Shown here one piece after another: positions 52,588-61,150 of a DNA stretch of 64,000 nt. How positions within the stretch are numbered: position 1 is the first letter of the stretch; each line of letters begins with the position of its first letter. The DNA is taken from contig OZ257133.1 of the NCBI GenBank assembly GCA_965279135.1, forward strand, positions 2,976,001 through 3,040,000. The letters run 5' to 3'. The position numbers were made by a program, and so were the translations under genes. Below the pieces are notes generated by a model. That model made no database searches and was not told the origin of the DNA. It saw nothing but the letters and a program-made list of their open reading frames with translations. The DNA comes from Croceimicrobium sp965279135 (lineage in GTDB: Bacteria; Bacteroidota; Bacteroidia; Flavobacteriales; Schleiferiaceae).

Positions 52588-54117
52588 ATGAGTAATACAA
52601 AAGTACGTGTAAGATTCGCACCCAGCCCAACTGGTCCACTTCATATGGGAGGTGTTAGAACCGCTCTTTACAACTACCTATTCGCGAAACAGCAGAAAGG
52701 AGATTTTATTTTACGAATTGAGGACACCGACCAGACCCGATTTGTTCCCGGCGCTGAAGAATATATTATCGAATCACTAAAGTGGTGCGGAATTACACCA
52801 GATGAAGGACAGGGCTTTGGGGGAGACTTTGGACCCTATAGACAAAGTGAACGCAAAAGCCTGTACCGTCAATATGCAGATCAGCTCATAGCTAACGGCC
52901 ACGCATATTACGCCTTCGATACTCCTGAGGATTTAGACAGAGTTAGGGAAATGGCCAAGTCAGCGGGCTCACCTAACTGGCAATACAATCATGTTACCAG
53001 GGCAAGTATGAAAAACTCGCTGAGTTTATCTCAATCAGAAGTTGAGAAGCGATTAGATGCCGGCGAACCTTATGTAGTGCGTATCAAACTTGAAAGGAAT
53101 GAGGAGGTGAAATTTGAAGATATCGTTAGAGGTTGGGTAAGTGTAAACACCAACAACATGGATGATAAAGTGCTATTTAAGTCCGACGGTATGCCCACTT
53201 ACCACCTGGCTAATATTGTTGATGACCACCTAATGAAAATCTCACATGTTATACGGGGTGAGGAGTGGTTGCCATCAGCTCCCTTACACGTCCTACTTTA
53301 TCGATATCTAGGTTGGGAAGATGTAATGCCAAAATTTGCTCACTTGCCCCTATTACTCAAACCAGATGGAAATGGTAAACTGAGTAAAAGAGATGGAGAT
53401 CGTCTGGGCTTTCCGGTATTTCCTTTAGAGTGGCATAATCCTGAAAATAAGGAAGTGTTTTCCGGTTACCGTGAAAAAGGTTATTTCCCGGAAGCGTTCA
53501 TAAATATGCTCGCCTTTCTAGGTTGGAACCCCGGCACAGAGCAAGAGCTTTTTAGCCTGGATCAATTGGTCGATAGTTTCACACTGGAGAAGGTAAATAA
53601 GGCCGGAGCCCGTTTTGACCATGATAAAACCCGTTGGTTTAATCAACAATATCTCCGTGCTAAATCAGATGAAGAGTTGGGAAAACTATTGGGTGAGGAG
53701 TACCTGAAAAATGGTCTGGAGATAGATTCGTCTAAAGCGATTGCCATTGCTACTCTTATGAAGGAAAGGGCTTTCTTTATTAAGGATCTCTATGAGGAGT
53801 CGCTCTTCTTCTTCTCTGCTCCCAATGAGTATGATCTAAAAATCACGAAGAAGAAGTGGAATGAAGATGCCAGAAATCATGTAGTGAACCTTCGAGAATT
53901 ATTTTCTCGAAGCGAATCATTTGACGCAGCTACCATTGAGACGATATTCAAGGACTACCTAACTAAAAATGAAATTGGTTTCGGCAAAGTAGGTCCAGGT
54001 TTTAGGCTAGCGGTAACTGGCAAAGCTATGGGGCCTTCAATGTTCGAAATATGTACTATCCTGGGAAAAGAGGAAACACTTAGCAGAATAGACAAGGCGC
54101 TTAAGGATTTACCCTAA
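52588..54117 (+). CDS. gltX: Glutamate--tRNA ligase
   Basis: A 509-residue class I aminoacyl-tRNA synthetase. The HIGH-equivalent is HMGG (residues 19-22, in PSPTGPLHMGGVRTALYN) and the KMSKS-equivalent is KLSKRDGD. The substrate helix YLFAKQQKGDFILRIEDTD is present. It charges tRNA-Glu; whether it also charges tRNA-Gln depends on the presence of a separate GlnRS, not visible here. The TAA overlaps the folB start codon by one base (TAATG). Confidence 0.96.
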   Translation: MSNTKVRVRFAPSPTGPLHMGGVRTALYNYLFAKQQKGDFILRIEDTDQTRFVPGAEEYIIESLKWCGITPDEGQGFGGDFGPYRQSERKSLYRQYADQLIANGHAYYAFDTPEDLDRVREMAKSAGSPNWQYNHVTRASMKNSLSLSQSEVEKRLDAGEPYVVRIKLERNEEVKFEDIVRGWVSVNTNNMDDKVLFKSDGMPTYHLANIVDDHLMKISHVIRGEEWLPSAPLHVLLYRYLGWEDVMPKFAHLPLLLKPDGNGKLSKRDGDRLGFPVFPLEWHNPENKEVFSGYREKGYFPEAFINMLAFLGWNPGTEQELFSLDQLVDSFTLEKVNKAGARFDHDKTRWFNQQYLRAKSDEELGKLLGEEYLKNGLEIDSSKAIAIATLMKERAFFIKDLYEESLFFFSAPNEYDLKITKKKWNEDARNHVVNLRELFSRSESFDAATIETIFKDYLTKNEIGFGKVGPGFRLAVTGKAMGPSMFEICTILGKEETLSRIDKALKDLP

Positions 54118-54482
54118 TGGATAAAGTTTCAGTTAGCGGCATAAGGATAAACTCTAATCACGGCTGCCTTGACGAGGAAGCTTTGATTGGTAGCGAATAT
54201 GAAGTGGATATTGTTGTTTGGGGAGATGTAAGTGCCTCATTTCAAAGCGATGACCTTAGAGACACCATGGATTATGTAAAAATCAACGAAATCGCGGAAA
54301 AACATGTCTCTCAGCGAATGAAACTAATTGAAGCAGTTTCTTACAAAATCCTAAATGAGATATTTGAGGAAATGCCCAAAGTAATGCGTTGTCAAGTAAA
54401 ACTTTCCAAAATTAATCCTCCAATTAATGGGGATGTTGAACGTGTAAGCTTTGAAGTTTTACGCGATCGTCACATCCAATAA
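54117..54482 (+). CDS. folB: Dihydroneopterin aldolase
   Basis: A 121-residue folate-pathway enzyme that splits 7,8-dihydroneopterin to 6-hydroxymethyl-dihydropterin. Motifs: SGIRINSNHGCLDEEALIGSEYEVD (with the conserved Glu), DTMDYVKINEI, and KLSKINPPINGDVERVSFEV with the catalytic Lys. Length is normal. Starts within the gltX stop (TAATG), so translation is coupled. Confidence 0.93.
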   Translation: MDKVSVSGIRINSNHGCLDEEALIGSEYEVDIVVWGDVSASFQSDDLRDTMDYVKINEIAEKHVSQRMKLIEAVSYKILNEIFEEMPKVMRCQVKLSKINPPINGDVERVSFEVLRDRHIQ

Positions 54483-54486
54483 TTTC

Positions 54487-54494
54487 TATATTTG
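54487..54494 (+). promoter_or_regulatory. -7 box of tRNA-Cys
   Basis: TATATTTG exactly matches TAnnTTTG, 12 nt before the first base of the tRNA. Confidence 0.45.
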
Positions 54495-54506
54495 CAAGCC
54501 CAATAA

Positions 54507-54577
54507 GGTTCCGTGGCCGAGTGGCTAGGCAGAGGTCTGCAAAACCTTGTACAGCGGTTCGAATCCGCTCGGAACCT
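54507..54577 (+). tRNA. tRNA-Cys (GCA)
   Basis: A 71-nt cloverleaf. The acceptor arm GGTTCCG pairs with CGGAACC at 54570-54576 and the discriminator is T54577. The anticodon stem GAGGT/ACCTT holds loop CTGCAAA with anticodon GCA at 54539-54541. The T-arm is GCGG-TTCGAAT-CCGC. CCA is not encoded. Confidence 0.95.
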
Positions 54578-54582
54578 CAAAG

Positions 54583-54620
54583 AATCCCGAATCCTTTATC
54601 TGAGAATTCGGGATTTTTTT
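54583..54620 (+). terminator. Intrinsic terminator of tRNA-Cys
   Basis: AATCCCGAAT and ATTCGGGATT form a 10-bp stem with a 13-nt loop, followed by seven T, 5 nt past the tRNA end. Confidence 0.85.
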
Positions 54621-54694
54621 ATTTACCCCCAAGAGTATCAATTGATAAATCACAAAAACTGATTAAAGTAAGCTTCAGTCTAGCTTCCAGAGTA

Positions 54695-54702
54695 TACTTT
54701 TG
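54695..54702 (+). promoter_or_regulatory. -7 box of the FTR1 gene
   Basis: TACTTTTG is an exact TAnnTTTG match, 32 nt before the ATG at 54735. Confidence 0.38.
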
Positions 54703-54734
54703 TGGTCTATTTTAAATTGGTCTAAATAAGTTAG

Positions 54735-56651
54735 ATGCGTTCTATTCTTCGTATAATTAGCCTGGGACTTGCTCTAAGCCTGCTTCCCATTTCGGTCCAT
54801 GCTGACGGTGAAAATGCCCGAATGATGGTTCACCTTCTTGATTACATCGCAGTAGATTATTCTATGGCAGTTAATCAAGGACAAGTAATAAGTAAGGCGG
54901 AATACGCTGAAATGCAGGAATTCGCCAACACTATTAAGAGTTTAGGAGAAGACGCACCTGCCGGGGTAAAATCAGACATCGCCGTTTTACAAAAGCTAAT
55001 TACTGATAAAGCCTCTCAGGAGAAAGTCGCTTCGATATCCAATTCCATCAAACAGAAAATCATTTCATCCTTTCAATTGGAAATTGCTCCTAAGCGTTGG
55101 CCAGACCTGGACAATGGTAGGATAATTTACGCCCTTGAATGTAAGAGCTGTCATGGTGAAAATGGTTTTGGGGATGGACCACTCAGTTCTGGTTTAGAAC
55201 CAGCACCTACTAACTTTCATGATGAAGATAAAGCGAATGGCCTCTCACCATTCCAAGCATATAATACGATCCGATTAGGGGTGAACAACACCGCAATGCG
55301 CGCCTTTGATGAACTAAGTGATGATGAAATCTGGGATCTCGCTTTCTATGTTATCTCCTTGCCCCATGCCTCTTCACAAACGGAGTATCAAGATCAGGAA
55401 ATTGATATGCAGGTTAGTCTGGAAAAGCTTGCCTCCCTAAGCAACAATGAACTTCTTGAGAGTCTTAATGGAGATGCACGTAGCAAGGAACTAATATCTG
55501 CCTTGAGGCTCTATCCTCGAGAAATTGCCGAAGGCAGCCAAGGAGACTATCTCAGCCAGGCCATAGATTTGATTGAGCAATCAAACAATGCGTATGCACA
55601 AGGTGATATTGCCAAGGCAAGAACCCTCGCCTTAACTGCTTACCTGGAGGGTGTTGAGCCAGTAGAAGCAAAACTACGAGCCAATGATGCGAGCTATTCG
55701 GCCAAATTAGAAGGCCAACTAGCTAAACTGAGATCGGCGATTGAAAGTGGACTCAGTCCCGAAACCGTGAGTCAGGAAGCAAGTCTAAGTATTGAGATGA
55801 TTCGAGAAGCAAAAAGAAAGACCGCAAACAAAACGTTTACGGGTTGGCTTGCATTTCTTCTTTCCTCCTCCATTATCCTACGCGAAGGTTTAGAAGCTTT
55901 TCTAGTCGTGATCACCATGTTGAGTATTGTGCGCGCTATTAAGCTTCCTAAAGCAACCGCTTATGTTCATTCGGGATGGATATCAGCAATTGGCGTGGGT
56001 ATTTTAATGTGGCTTGCCGCGGGTTCTTTGTTTGATTTTAGTGGCGCACAAAGAGAGTTAATGGAAGGTTTAATTGCACTATTTGCTGTTGTCGTTCTAC
56101 TATATGTAGGATTCTGGATGCACAGTAAATCTGAAGCAGGTAAATGGCAAGCCTATGTGAAAGATAAAATCCAAAAATTGGCTCGAACAGAAAACATGAT
56201 CGGCCTGGCTTTTCTATCTTTTATTGTGGTATTCCGAGAAGCTTTTGAGTCAGTTCTATTTCTCTCCGCTTTAAGCTTAGAAATTGGTGAAAGCCAACAA
56301 ACAGCCTTTACAGGAGGTATCGTTTTCGCCTTCGCCCTTTTAGCGGTGATCAGCGTACTTATAATGCGATATTCAAAAAAGCTTCCTATCGCTAAGCTCT
56401 TTAAATACTCGGCAATTATAATCTCAGGACTAGCTGTAATCCTAGCCGGTAAAGGCTTAAATGCTTTACAGGAAGCTGGTAGTATTTCCATTAGTATACT
56501 GCCCATCGATCTTCGTATAGACGCCCTGGGCTTTTACCCAACATGGGAAACCGCTGGTGGACAGCTCATTATTTTGGCGCTTGTTCTCATCCTTTGGAAT
56601 GTGGCCAATCGACCCCAAAAGATTAATGAGTCTAAAGCAATAAGCTCCTAG
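54735..56651 (+). CDS. Cytochrome c-FTR1 fusion iron permease
   Basis: A 638-residue membrane protein. A signal peptide ends near residue 24. A periplasmic helical region is followed by a c-type cytochrome domain with the heme site CKSCH (136-140), typical GDGPLSSGLEPAPTNF loop and likely axial Met in NNTAMRAFDEL. After a helical linker come about seven transmembrane helices of the FTR1 permease, with the iron-binding motifs REGLE (383-387) and REAFE (501-505). FTR1 imports ferric iron after oxidation of Fe(II); the attached cytochrome may receive the electron. Such fusions occur in several bacteria. DUF4139 and VIT genes follow within 6 kb; a shared iron role with VIT is possible. Confidence 0.92.
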   Translation: MRSILRIISLGLALSLLPISVHADGENARMMVHLLDYIAVDYSMAVNQGQVISKAEYAEMQEFANTIKSLGEDAPAGVKSDIAVLQKLITDKASQEKVASISNSIKQKIISSFQLEIAPKRWPDLDNGRIIYALECKSCHGENGFGDGPLSSGLEPAPTNFHDEDKANGLSPFQAYNTIRLGVNNTAMRAFDELSDDEIWDLAFYVISLPHASSQTEYQDQEIDMQVSLEKLASLSNNELLESLNGDARSKELISALRLYPREIAEGSQGDYLSQAIDLIEQSNNAYAQGDIAKARTLALTAYLEGVEPVEAKLRANDASYSAKLEGQLAKLRSAIESGLSPETVSQEASLSIEMIREAKRKTANKTFTGWLAFLLSSSIILREGLEAFLVVITMLSIVRAIKLPKATAYVHSGWISAIGVGILMWLAAGSLFDFSGAQRELMEGLIALFAVVVLLYVGFWMHSKSEAGKWQAYVKDKIQKLARTENMIGLAFLSFIVVFREAFESVLFLSALSLEIGESQQTAFTGGIVFAFALLAVISVLIMRYSKKLPIAKLFKYSAIIISGLAVILAGKGLNALQEAGSISISILPIDLRIDALGFYPTWETAGGQLIILALVLILWNVANRPQKINESKAISS

Positions 56652-56699
56652 TTAAAACAAGAAGAAGCTCTTAATTTCGTTGAAGACTAAAACTCTTCA

Positions 56700-58286
56700 A
56701 TGAAAAACTGGCTATTCCTTTTCTTAGTTACCACGGTCTTTCAGACCCAGGCTCAGAACATACATAGATTAAGTAGTAAACTCGAGACAGTCACCGTCTA
56801 TGAGCAAGGAGCGAACTTTGAACGCTCGGCAACCGTAAACCTAGCCCAAGGCTCTCAAAAGATTGTATTCAATAATCTTCCCCTGGGCATTGATCCGAAT
56901 AGCATTCAAATCGGCAGCAATAAGAAATTGGAACTATTGAGTATCCAAAACTCTGTAACACCAGAAGAAGATCGTTCTAAACCCGTCCGCCTGCTGGAAC
57001 TAGAAAAAGAAATCGAGCAGTTGGAACAACAGAAAGAAGAAGTCCTTGCCCATCAAGAGGCCCTTCGATTAGAAAACGAATTTCTAGCAAAGAATACCTC
57101 CTTGGGTGGAAACCAAGGCTACAGCTTAATTGAATTAAGAGAAATCAGCCAATATGCTAAGGAGCAAAAGCTGAAAAATCAGCTTCAACAGCAGGCTAAA
57201 AAGCGAGAAATGCAAAGTATTCAAGAGAAGCTTGTCGAACTGCAAAAAGAAGCCGGTCAACTTCGATACAAAATGAATCGACTATCTGGTGAAATCATTG
57301 TAAAACTTAATAATCCACAAAATCAGAATTGCAAATTTCATTTGGCTTACACCCTCCGTAATGGTGTTTCCTGGGTGAGTTCTTACAATCTCTACTTCGA
57401 AAACCTGGGTCAAGATTTAAAGCTAAATCATAAAGCCAAGATCTATCAAAACAGTGGGGAGGATTGGGAGCAGGTAAAACTTCAATTGGTTACAGGGACT
57501 CCAAACCAAAACACCCAAATGCCCATCGTTTTACCCGGCTTTGTGAACTTTCAAAGTCAATTCTTAGGTCAGAGAAGGGACAACTACTTTGATGGAGCAG
57601 CAAAAGCCGAATCCCTCAATGAAGTAGTAGTAGAATATAAAGCTCCACTTGTCGGTAAAGATTTTAATCTCGTCACTCAACAAACCCGTACTGAATTCCT
57701 GGCCCCAAACAGATACTCCATTGCAAATGAAACTAACGAGAGTATTTCGTTGCGCGACCTTAGGCTTACCGCCAATTTTGAATATCAGGCTAGTCCCGCT
57801 CTGGATGCCGCGGCTTACCTCGTTGCAATTGTAAAAGACTGGGAAAAACTACAACTCCTCAACGGTGAAATGAGCCTTTATAATCAAGGGCTTTATATCG
57901 GTTCTAATTATATGAATTTCAATCAAGCAGCTGATAGTATAATGATCTCCTTAGGTAAAGATCCCAGCATTAACATCAAGCATGAAAGAGTATTCTCTAA
58001 AGAGAGCAAATCCTTTCTAGGATCTGATCGAATCGATGAATACCGTTATGAGCTGACTTTGCTGAACCGAAAATCTAATGACTTGAAAATTCGTGTCTAC
58101 GATCGGGTTCCTATTAGCCAAAACGAGGACATCCGAATTAAACATCAAATCGGACAAAATGGAAAGATACCTAATCCGGAAACTGGTGTTATCGAATGGA
58201 CCTTGAATCTACAACCGGGTAAAAGCAAAACTTTAGAGTTTGGTTACGAAATTCGATATCCAAAAGATCAGCAAATCAATTGGTGA
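56700..58286 (+). CDS. DUF4140/DUF4139 domain protein (mucoidy inhibitor-like)
   Basis: A 528-residue secreted protein: signal peptide (NWLFLFLVTTVFQTQA), then an N-terminal DUF4140 domain (KLETVTVYEQGANFERSATV to NKKLELLSIQN), a coiled coil (about 98-195) and a DUF4139 domain to the end (start CKFHLAYTLRNGVSWVSSYN, later FEYQASPALDAAAYLVAIV). The family is named after MuiA and has no known biochemical role. It lies 48 bp downstream of the FTR1 gene and could be cotranscribed. Confidence 0.87.
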   Translation: MKNWLFLFLVTTVFQTQAQNIHRLSSKLETVTVYEQGANFERSATVNLAQGSQKIVFNNLPLGIDPNSIQIGSNKKLELLSIQNSVTPEEDRSKPVRLLELEKEIEQLEQQKEEVLAHQEALRLENEFLAKNTSLGGNQGYSLIELREISQYAKEQKLKNQLQQQAKKREMQSIQEKLVELQKEAGQLRYKMNRLSGEIIVKLNNPQNQNCKFHLAYTLRNGVSWVSSYNLYFENLGQDLKLNHKAKIYQNSGEDWEQVKLQLVTGTPNQNTQMPIVLPGFVNFQSQFLGQRRDNYFDGAAKAESLNEVVVEYKAPLVGKDFNLVTQQTRTEFLAPNRYSIANETNESISLRDLRLTANFEYQASPALDAAAYLVAIVKDWEKLQLLNGEMSLYNQGLYIGSNYMNFNQAADSIMISLGKDPSINIKHERVFSKESKSFLGSDRIDEYRYELTLLNRKSNDLKIRVYDRVPISQNEDIRIKHQIGQNGKIPNPETGVIEWTLNLQPGKSKTLEFGYEIRYPKDQQINW

Positions 58287-58294
58287 TTATTTAG

Positions 58295-58591
58295 ATGGCT
58301 CATTATGGACTGAAAAAAGAAGTCTATGCCCGAAAACCTCGTAAGAGCTTCTCGCATCTCAAAAAGATTTATGGCGAAAGACTTGACAAGTTTGATCACC
58401 ACATTAGAGTCACTGAGATTAATGGAAAACCATTCTCAAAGGAAGAAAGAGCTTTATTAAAAGCAAAGCTTAAAAGGGAAACCAAAAAGGAATTGAAAAG
58501 GAAACTAGTACTTCTCTTGCTTTCCTTAGCTCTGACTCCTATTAGCATCTTCGTCCTAATCTATTTGCTGCGAAATTATTTCGGTTTCTAA
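58295..58591 (+). CDS. Small basic membrane protein of unknown function
   Basis: A 98-residue protein, highly basic (many Lys and Arg, for example RAKLKRETKKELKRK-like stretches) with one C-terminal transmembrane helix (about 69-92, LVLLLLSLALTPISIFVLIY). It starts with MAHYGLKKEVYARKPRKSF 8 bp after the DUF4139 gene, so the two are likely cotranscribed. No recognised family; in-plane topology and the basic domain suggest a membrane-tethered cytoplasmic segment. Confidence 0.65.
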   Translation: MAHYGLKKEVYARKPRKSFSHLKKIYGERLDKFDHHIRVTEINGKPFSKEERALLKAKLKRETKKELKRKLVLLLLSLALTPISIFVLIYLLRNYFGF

Positions 58592-58638
58592 GCCATTCAG
58601 CATTGTAAAGAGAACCGTGAGATTACTGTTATATGAAA

Positions 58639-58668
58639 TTGATGAGCCTTGAAATAACGGCTCATCAA
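58639..58668. repeat. Inverted repeat upstream of the ALDH7-type gene
   Basis: TTGATGAGCC and GGCTCATCAA are exact 10-bp complements with a 10-nt loop, but no T-run follows on the + strand. It could be a transcript 3' end structure or an operator. Confidence 0.5.
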
Positions 58669-58732
58669 AAACCATTGGCATTAATGTTTTAATCCCAAGC
58701 GAAAGGCTAATTTCGTCCCAAAATTTCACAAC

Positions 58733-60271
58733 ATGAACCTCTCAGAAATCAATAGCATCTTAGAAGGCTTAGGTGTAGCTAAAGAAAATCCCGGGAGCTC
58801 TACCGGTAAGAATTTCTTTGGTAGCGGTGAGTCCATTACTTCATATACTCCAATCGATGGTCAGGCACTAGGAAGTGTTACTGCTACCACCCGGGAGGAA
58901 TATGATCGTATTATCAGCCAAAGCCAGGAAGCTTTTAAAGAATGGCGTACAGTTCCCGCTCCAAAAAGAGGAGAAATTGTTCGTCAGTATGGAAACAAAC
59001 TGAGAGAGAAAAAAGACCTATTAGGCAAATTGGTATCTCTTGAAATGGGTAAATCCTTACAAGAGGGATGGGGAGAAGTACAGGAAATGATTGATATCTG
59101 TGATTTCGCGGTAGGTCTTTCACGTCAACTATACGGTTTAAGTATGCATTCTGAGCGACCCTTGCACCGCATGTACGAACAATGGCATCCCCTGGGAATT
59201 GTTGGGATTATCTCTGCTTTTAATTTCCCGGTTGCAGTGTGGTGTTGGAACTCTGCGATTGCGTGGGTATGTGGAGATGTAAGCGTATGGAAACCATCGG
59301 AAAAAGCCCCTCTTTGCGGTATAGCCTGTCAAAACATCTTTAATGAAGTTTTGGAAGAGAACAATCTTCCTGAAGGATTATCCTGCCTAATAAATGGTGG
59401 AGTTGAAGTAGGAGAATGGCTAACTAACGATACTCGGGTACCTTTAATATCTGCTACTGGTTCTATCCGTATGGGTAAGATCGTAGGTCAAACGGTAGCT
59501 GCTCGTTTAGGTCGCAGTATTCTTGAATTAGGAGGAAACAACGCCATCATCATTTCCGAAAAGGCAGACATAGAGTCAACCCTAGTTGGAGCTGTATTTG
59601 GAGCAGTAGGCACGGCTGGACAACGCTGTACTAGTACCCGCCGACTTATTATCCACGAAAGTATCTATGACCAGGTAATCGAGTCTTTACAAAAGGCCTA
59701 TGCTCAACTTAGAATCGGTAACCCTTTAAACATGGACAATCACGTAGGTCCACTCACCGATACCCTTGCTGTTGAAAACTATAGTCGCGCCTTAGAAGCT
59801 ATCAAAGAACAAGGTGGCAAGATGATAGTAGATGGTGGTGTTCTTGAAGGAGAAGAATATGCTAGTGGTTGCTATGTGAAGCCTTGCATTGCCGAAGTAG
59901 AAAATCATTATAAAATAGTACAGGATGAAACCTTTGCTCCGATCCTCTACGTAATGAAGTACAAGGATTTGGATGAAGCCATCGCTTATCAAAACGGAGT
60001 TCCTCAAGGACTTTCCTCAGCAATTATGACCACTGATATGCGTGAAAGCGAACGTTTCCTTTCTGCTGCTGGTAGTGATTGTGGTATTGCCAATGTAAAC
60101 ATCGGTACCAGTGGTGCTGAAATTGGCGGTGCTTTTGGCGGTGAGAAAGAGACTGGCGGTGGCCGTGAAAGTGGATCTGATGCCTGGAAAGCCTATATGC
60201 GCCGTCAAACGAATACCATCAATTATTCTAAAGAGCTGCCCCTTGCTCAAGGCATTAAGTTTGAATTGTAA
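58733..60271 (+). CDS. ALDH7-type aldehyde dehydrogenase (aminoadipic semialdehyde dehydrogenase)
   Basis: A 512-residue NAD-dependent dehydrogenase of the ALDH7 (antiquitin) type, which oxidises alpha-aminoadipic semialdehyde/piperideine-6-carboxylate in lysine breakdown. Catalytic Cys299 (GTAGQRCTSTRRL) and Glu265 (LELGGNNAI) are present, and the antiquitin-like sequence YEQWHPLGIVGIISAFNFPV supports the subfamily. The end, GGGRESGSDAWKAYMRRQTN, is also typical of ALDH7. Start ATG at 58733; a near-match -7 box TAATTTCG lies about 30 nt upstream. Gene symbol is left empty because amaB, pcd and others are all used. Confidence 0.9.
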   Translation: MNLSEINSILEGLGVAKENPGSSTGKNFFGSGESITSYTPIDGQALGSVTATTREEYDRIISQSQEAFKEWRTVPAPKRGEIVRQYGNKLREKKDLLGKLVSLEMGKSLQEGWGEVQEMIDICDFAVGLSRQLYGLSMHSERPLHRMYEQWHPLGIVGIISAFNFPVAVWCWNSAIAWVCGDVSVWKPSEKAPLCGIACQNIFNEVLEENNLPEGLSCLINGGVEVGEWLTNDTRVPLISATGSIRMGKIVGQTVAARLGRSILELGGNNAIIISEKADIESTLVGAVFGAVGTAGQRCTSTRRLIIHESIYDQVIESLQKAYAQLRIGNPLNMDNHVGPLTDTLAVENYSRALEAIKEQGGKMIVDGGVLEGEEYASGCYVKPCIAEVENHYKIVQDETFAPILYVMKYKDLDEAIAYQNGVPQGLSSAIMTTDMRESERFLSAAGSDCGIANVNIGTSGAEIGGAFGGEKETGGGRESGSDAWKAYMRRQTNTINYSKELPLAQGIKFEL

Positions 60272-60289
60272 GCGATTCAAACAGGATTT

Positions 60290-60323
60290 AAAAGCCGCAA
60301 TACTAATGTGTTGTGGCTTTTTT
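60290..60323 (+). terminator. Terminator after the ALDH7-type gene
   Basis: AAAAGCCGCAA and TTGTGGCTTTT (one G-T pair) with a 10-nt loop, running into TTTTTT. Confidence 0.82.
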
Positions 60324-60383
60324 ATTTGATATTAAGACTAGTTTAAAATTTGAAGAAAATCCTTTAGCCATGATAATCCTAAA

Positions 60384-60391
60384 TATCTTTG
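60384..60391 (+). promoter_or_regulatory. -7 box of the VIT/CCC1 gene
   Basis: TATCTTTG exactly fits TAnnTTTG, 15 nt before the ATG at 60407. An upstream in-frame TTG at 60389 overlaps this box, so the ATG is the better start. Confidence 0.42.
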
Positions 60392-60406
60392 AGTATTAGC
60401 ATTGAT

Positions 60407-61150
60407 ATGAATTCAAGTAAATCTGAAAATCAAATTCATGGTAGTCCTCACCCGATTATAAATCGCTTTCAAGAGTATTTAGGTGAATTTGTATATGGCG
60501 GTATTGATGGAAGTATAACCACCTTCGCAGTAGTAGCCGGAGCTGCAGGGGCCGCTCTTGATAGTGCCGTGGTAATAATTCTTGGATTTGCGAATCTTAT
60601 AGCCGATGGATTTGCGATGTCTGTAGGCAGCTATTTGTCAACCAAGAGTGAAAAAGAAAATTACAAGAAGCATCAAAGTATTGAATACTGGGAAGTAGAA
60701 AACCTACCGGAAAAGGAAAGAGATGAAATCCGTGAAATCTATGCAAACAAAGGATTTAGTGGAGCTATTCTGGAGGAAATCGTAGAAACAATCTGCGCAG
60801 ATAAAGATCGCTGGGTGGATGTAATGATGAAAGAAGAACTAATGATGAGTGAAGAAACCAAATCACCTTTAGCGATGGGTGGTGTTACTTTCCTAAGCTT
60901 TCTGCTTTTCGGCTTTATTCCCCTCCTGGTATATGTTTTAGATTATTTAGATATCATTCAGGATAGTGAATCACTCTTCCTATACTCATCTATACTTACC
61001 GGTTTGGTCTTTATCCTCATAGGTTATCTGAAAGCGATAGTCAATCAAACAAAGATGTTTCGAAGTATTAATGAAACCTTTTGGTTGGGTGCAGCAGCAG
61101 CGGGATTAGCCTATCTAGTGGGAGATATTTTGGAGGGCTTATTTCTTTAA
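60407..61150 (+). CDS. VIT1/CCC1 family iron/manganese transporter
   Basis: A 247-residue protein with five transmembrane helices and the VIT signature YGGIDGSITTFAVVAGAAG followed by NLIADGFAMSVGSYLSTKSEK. Glutamate-rich cytoplasmic helices (ENLPEKERDEIREIYANK, EEIVETICADKD) form the metal-gathering region. In plants and yeast the family moves Fe2+/Mn2+ out of the cytosol; in bacteria it is linked to metal efflux. Its TAA shares a 4-bp overlap with the convergent TPR kinase. Confidence 0.9.
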   Translation: MNSSKSENQIHGSPHPIINRFQEYLGEFVYGGIDGSITTFAVVAGAAGAALDSAVVIILGFANLIADGFAMSVGSYLSTKSEKENYKKHQSIEYWEVENLPEKERDEIREIYANKGFSGAILEEIVETICADKDRWVDVMMKEELMMSEETKSPLAMGGVTFLSFLLFGFIPLLVYVLDYLDIIQDSESLFLYSSILTGLVFILIGYLKAIVNQTKMFRSINETFWLGAAAAGLAYLVGDILEGLFL

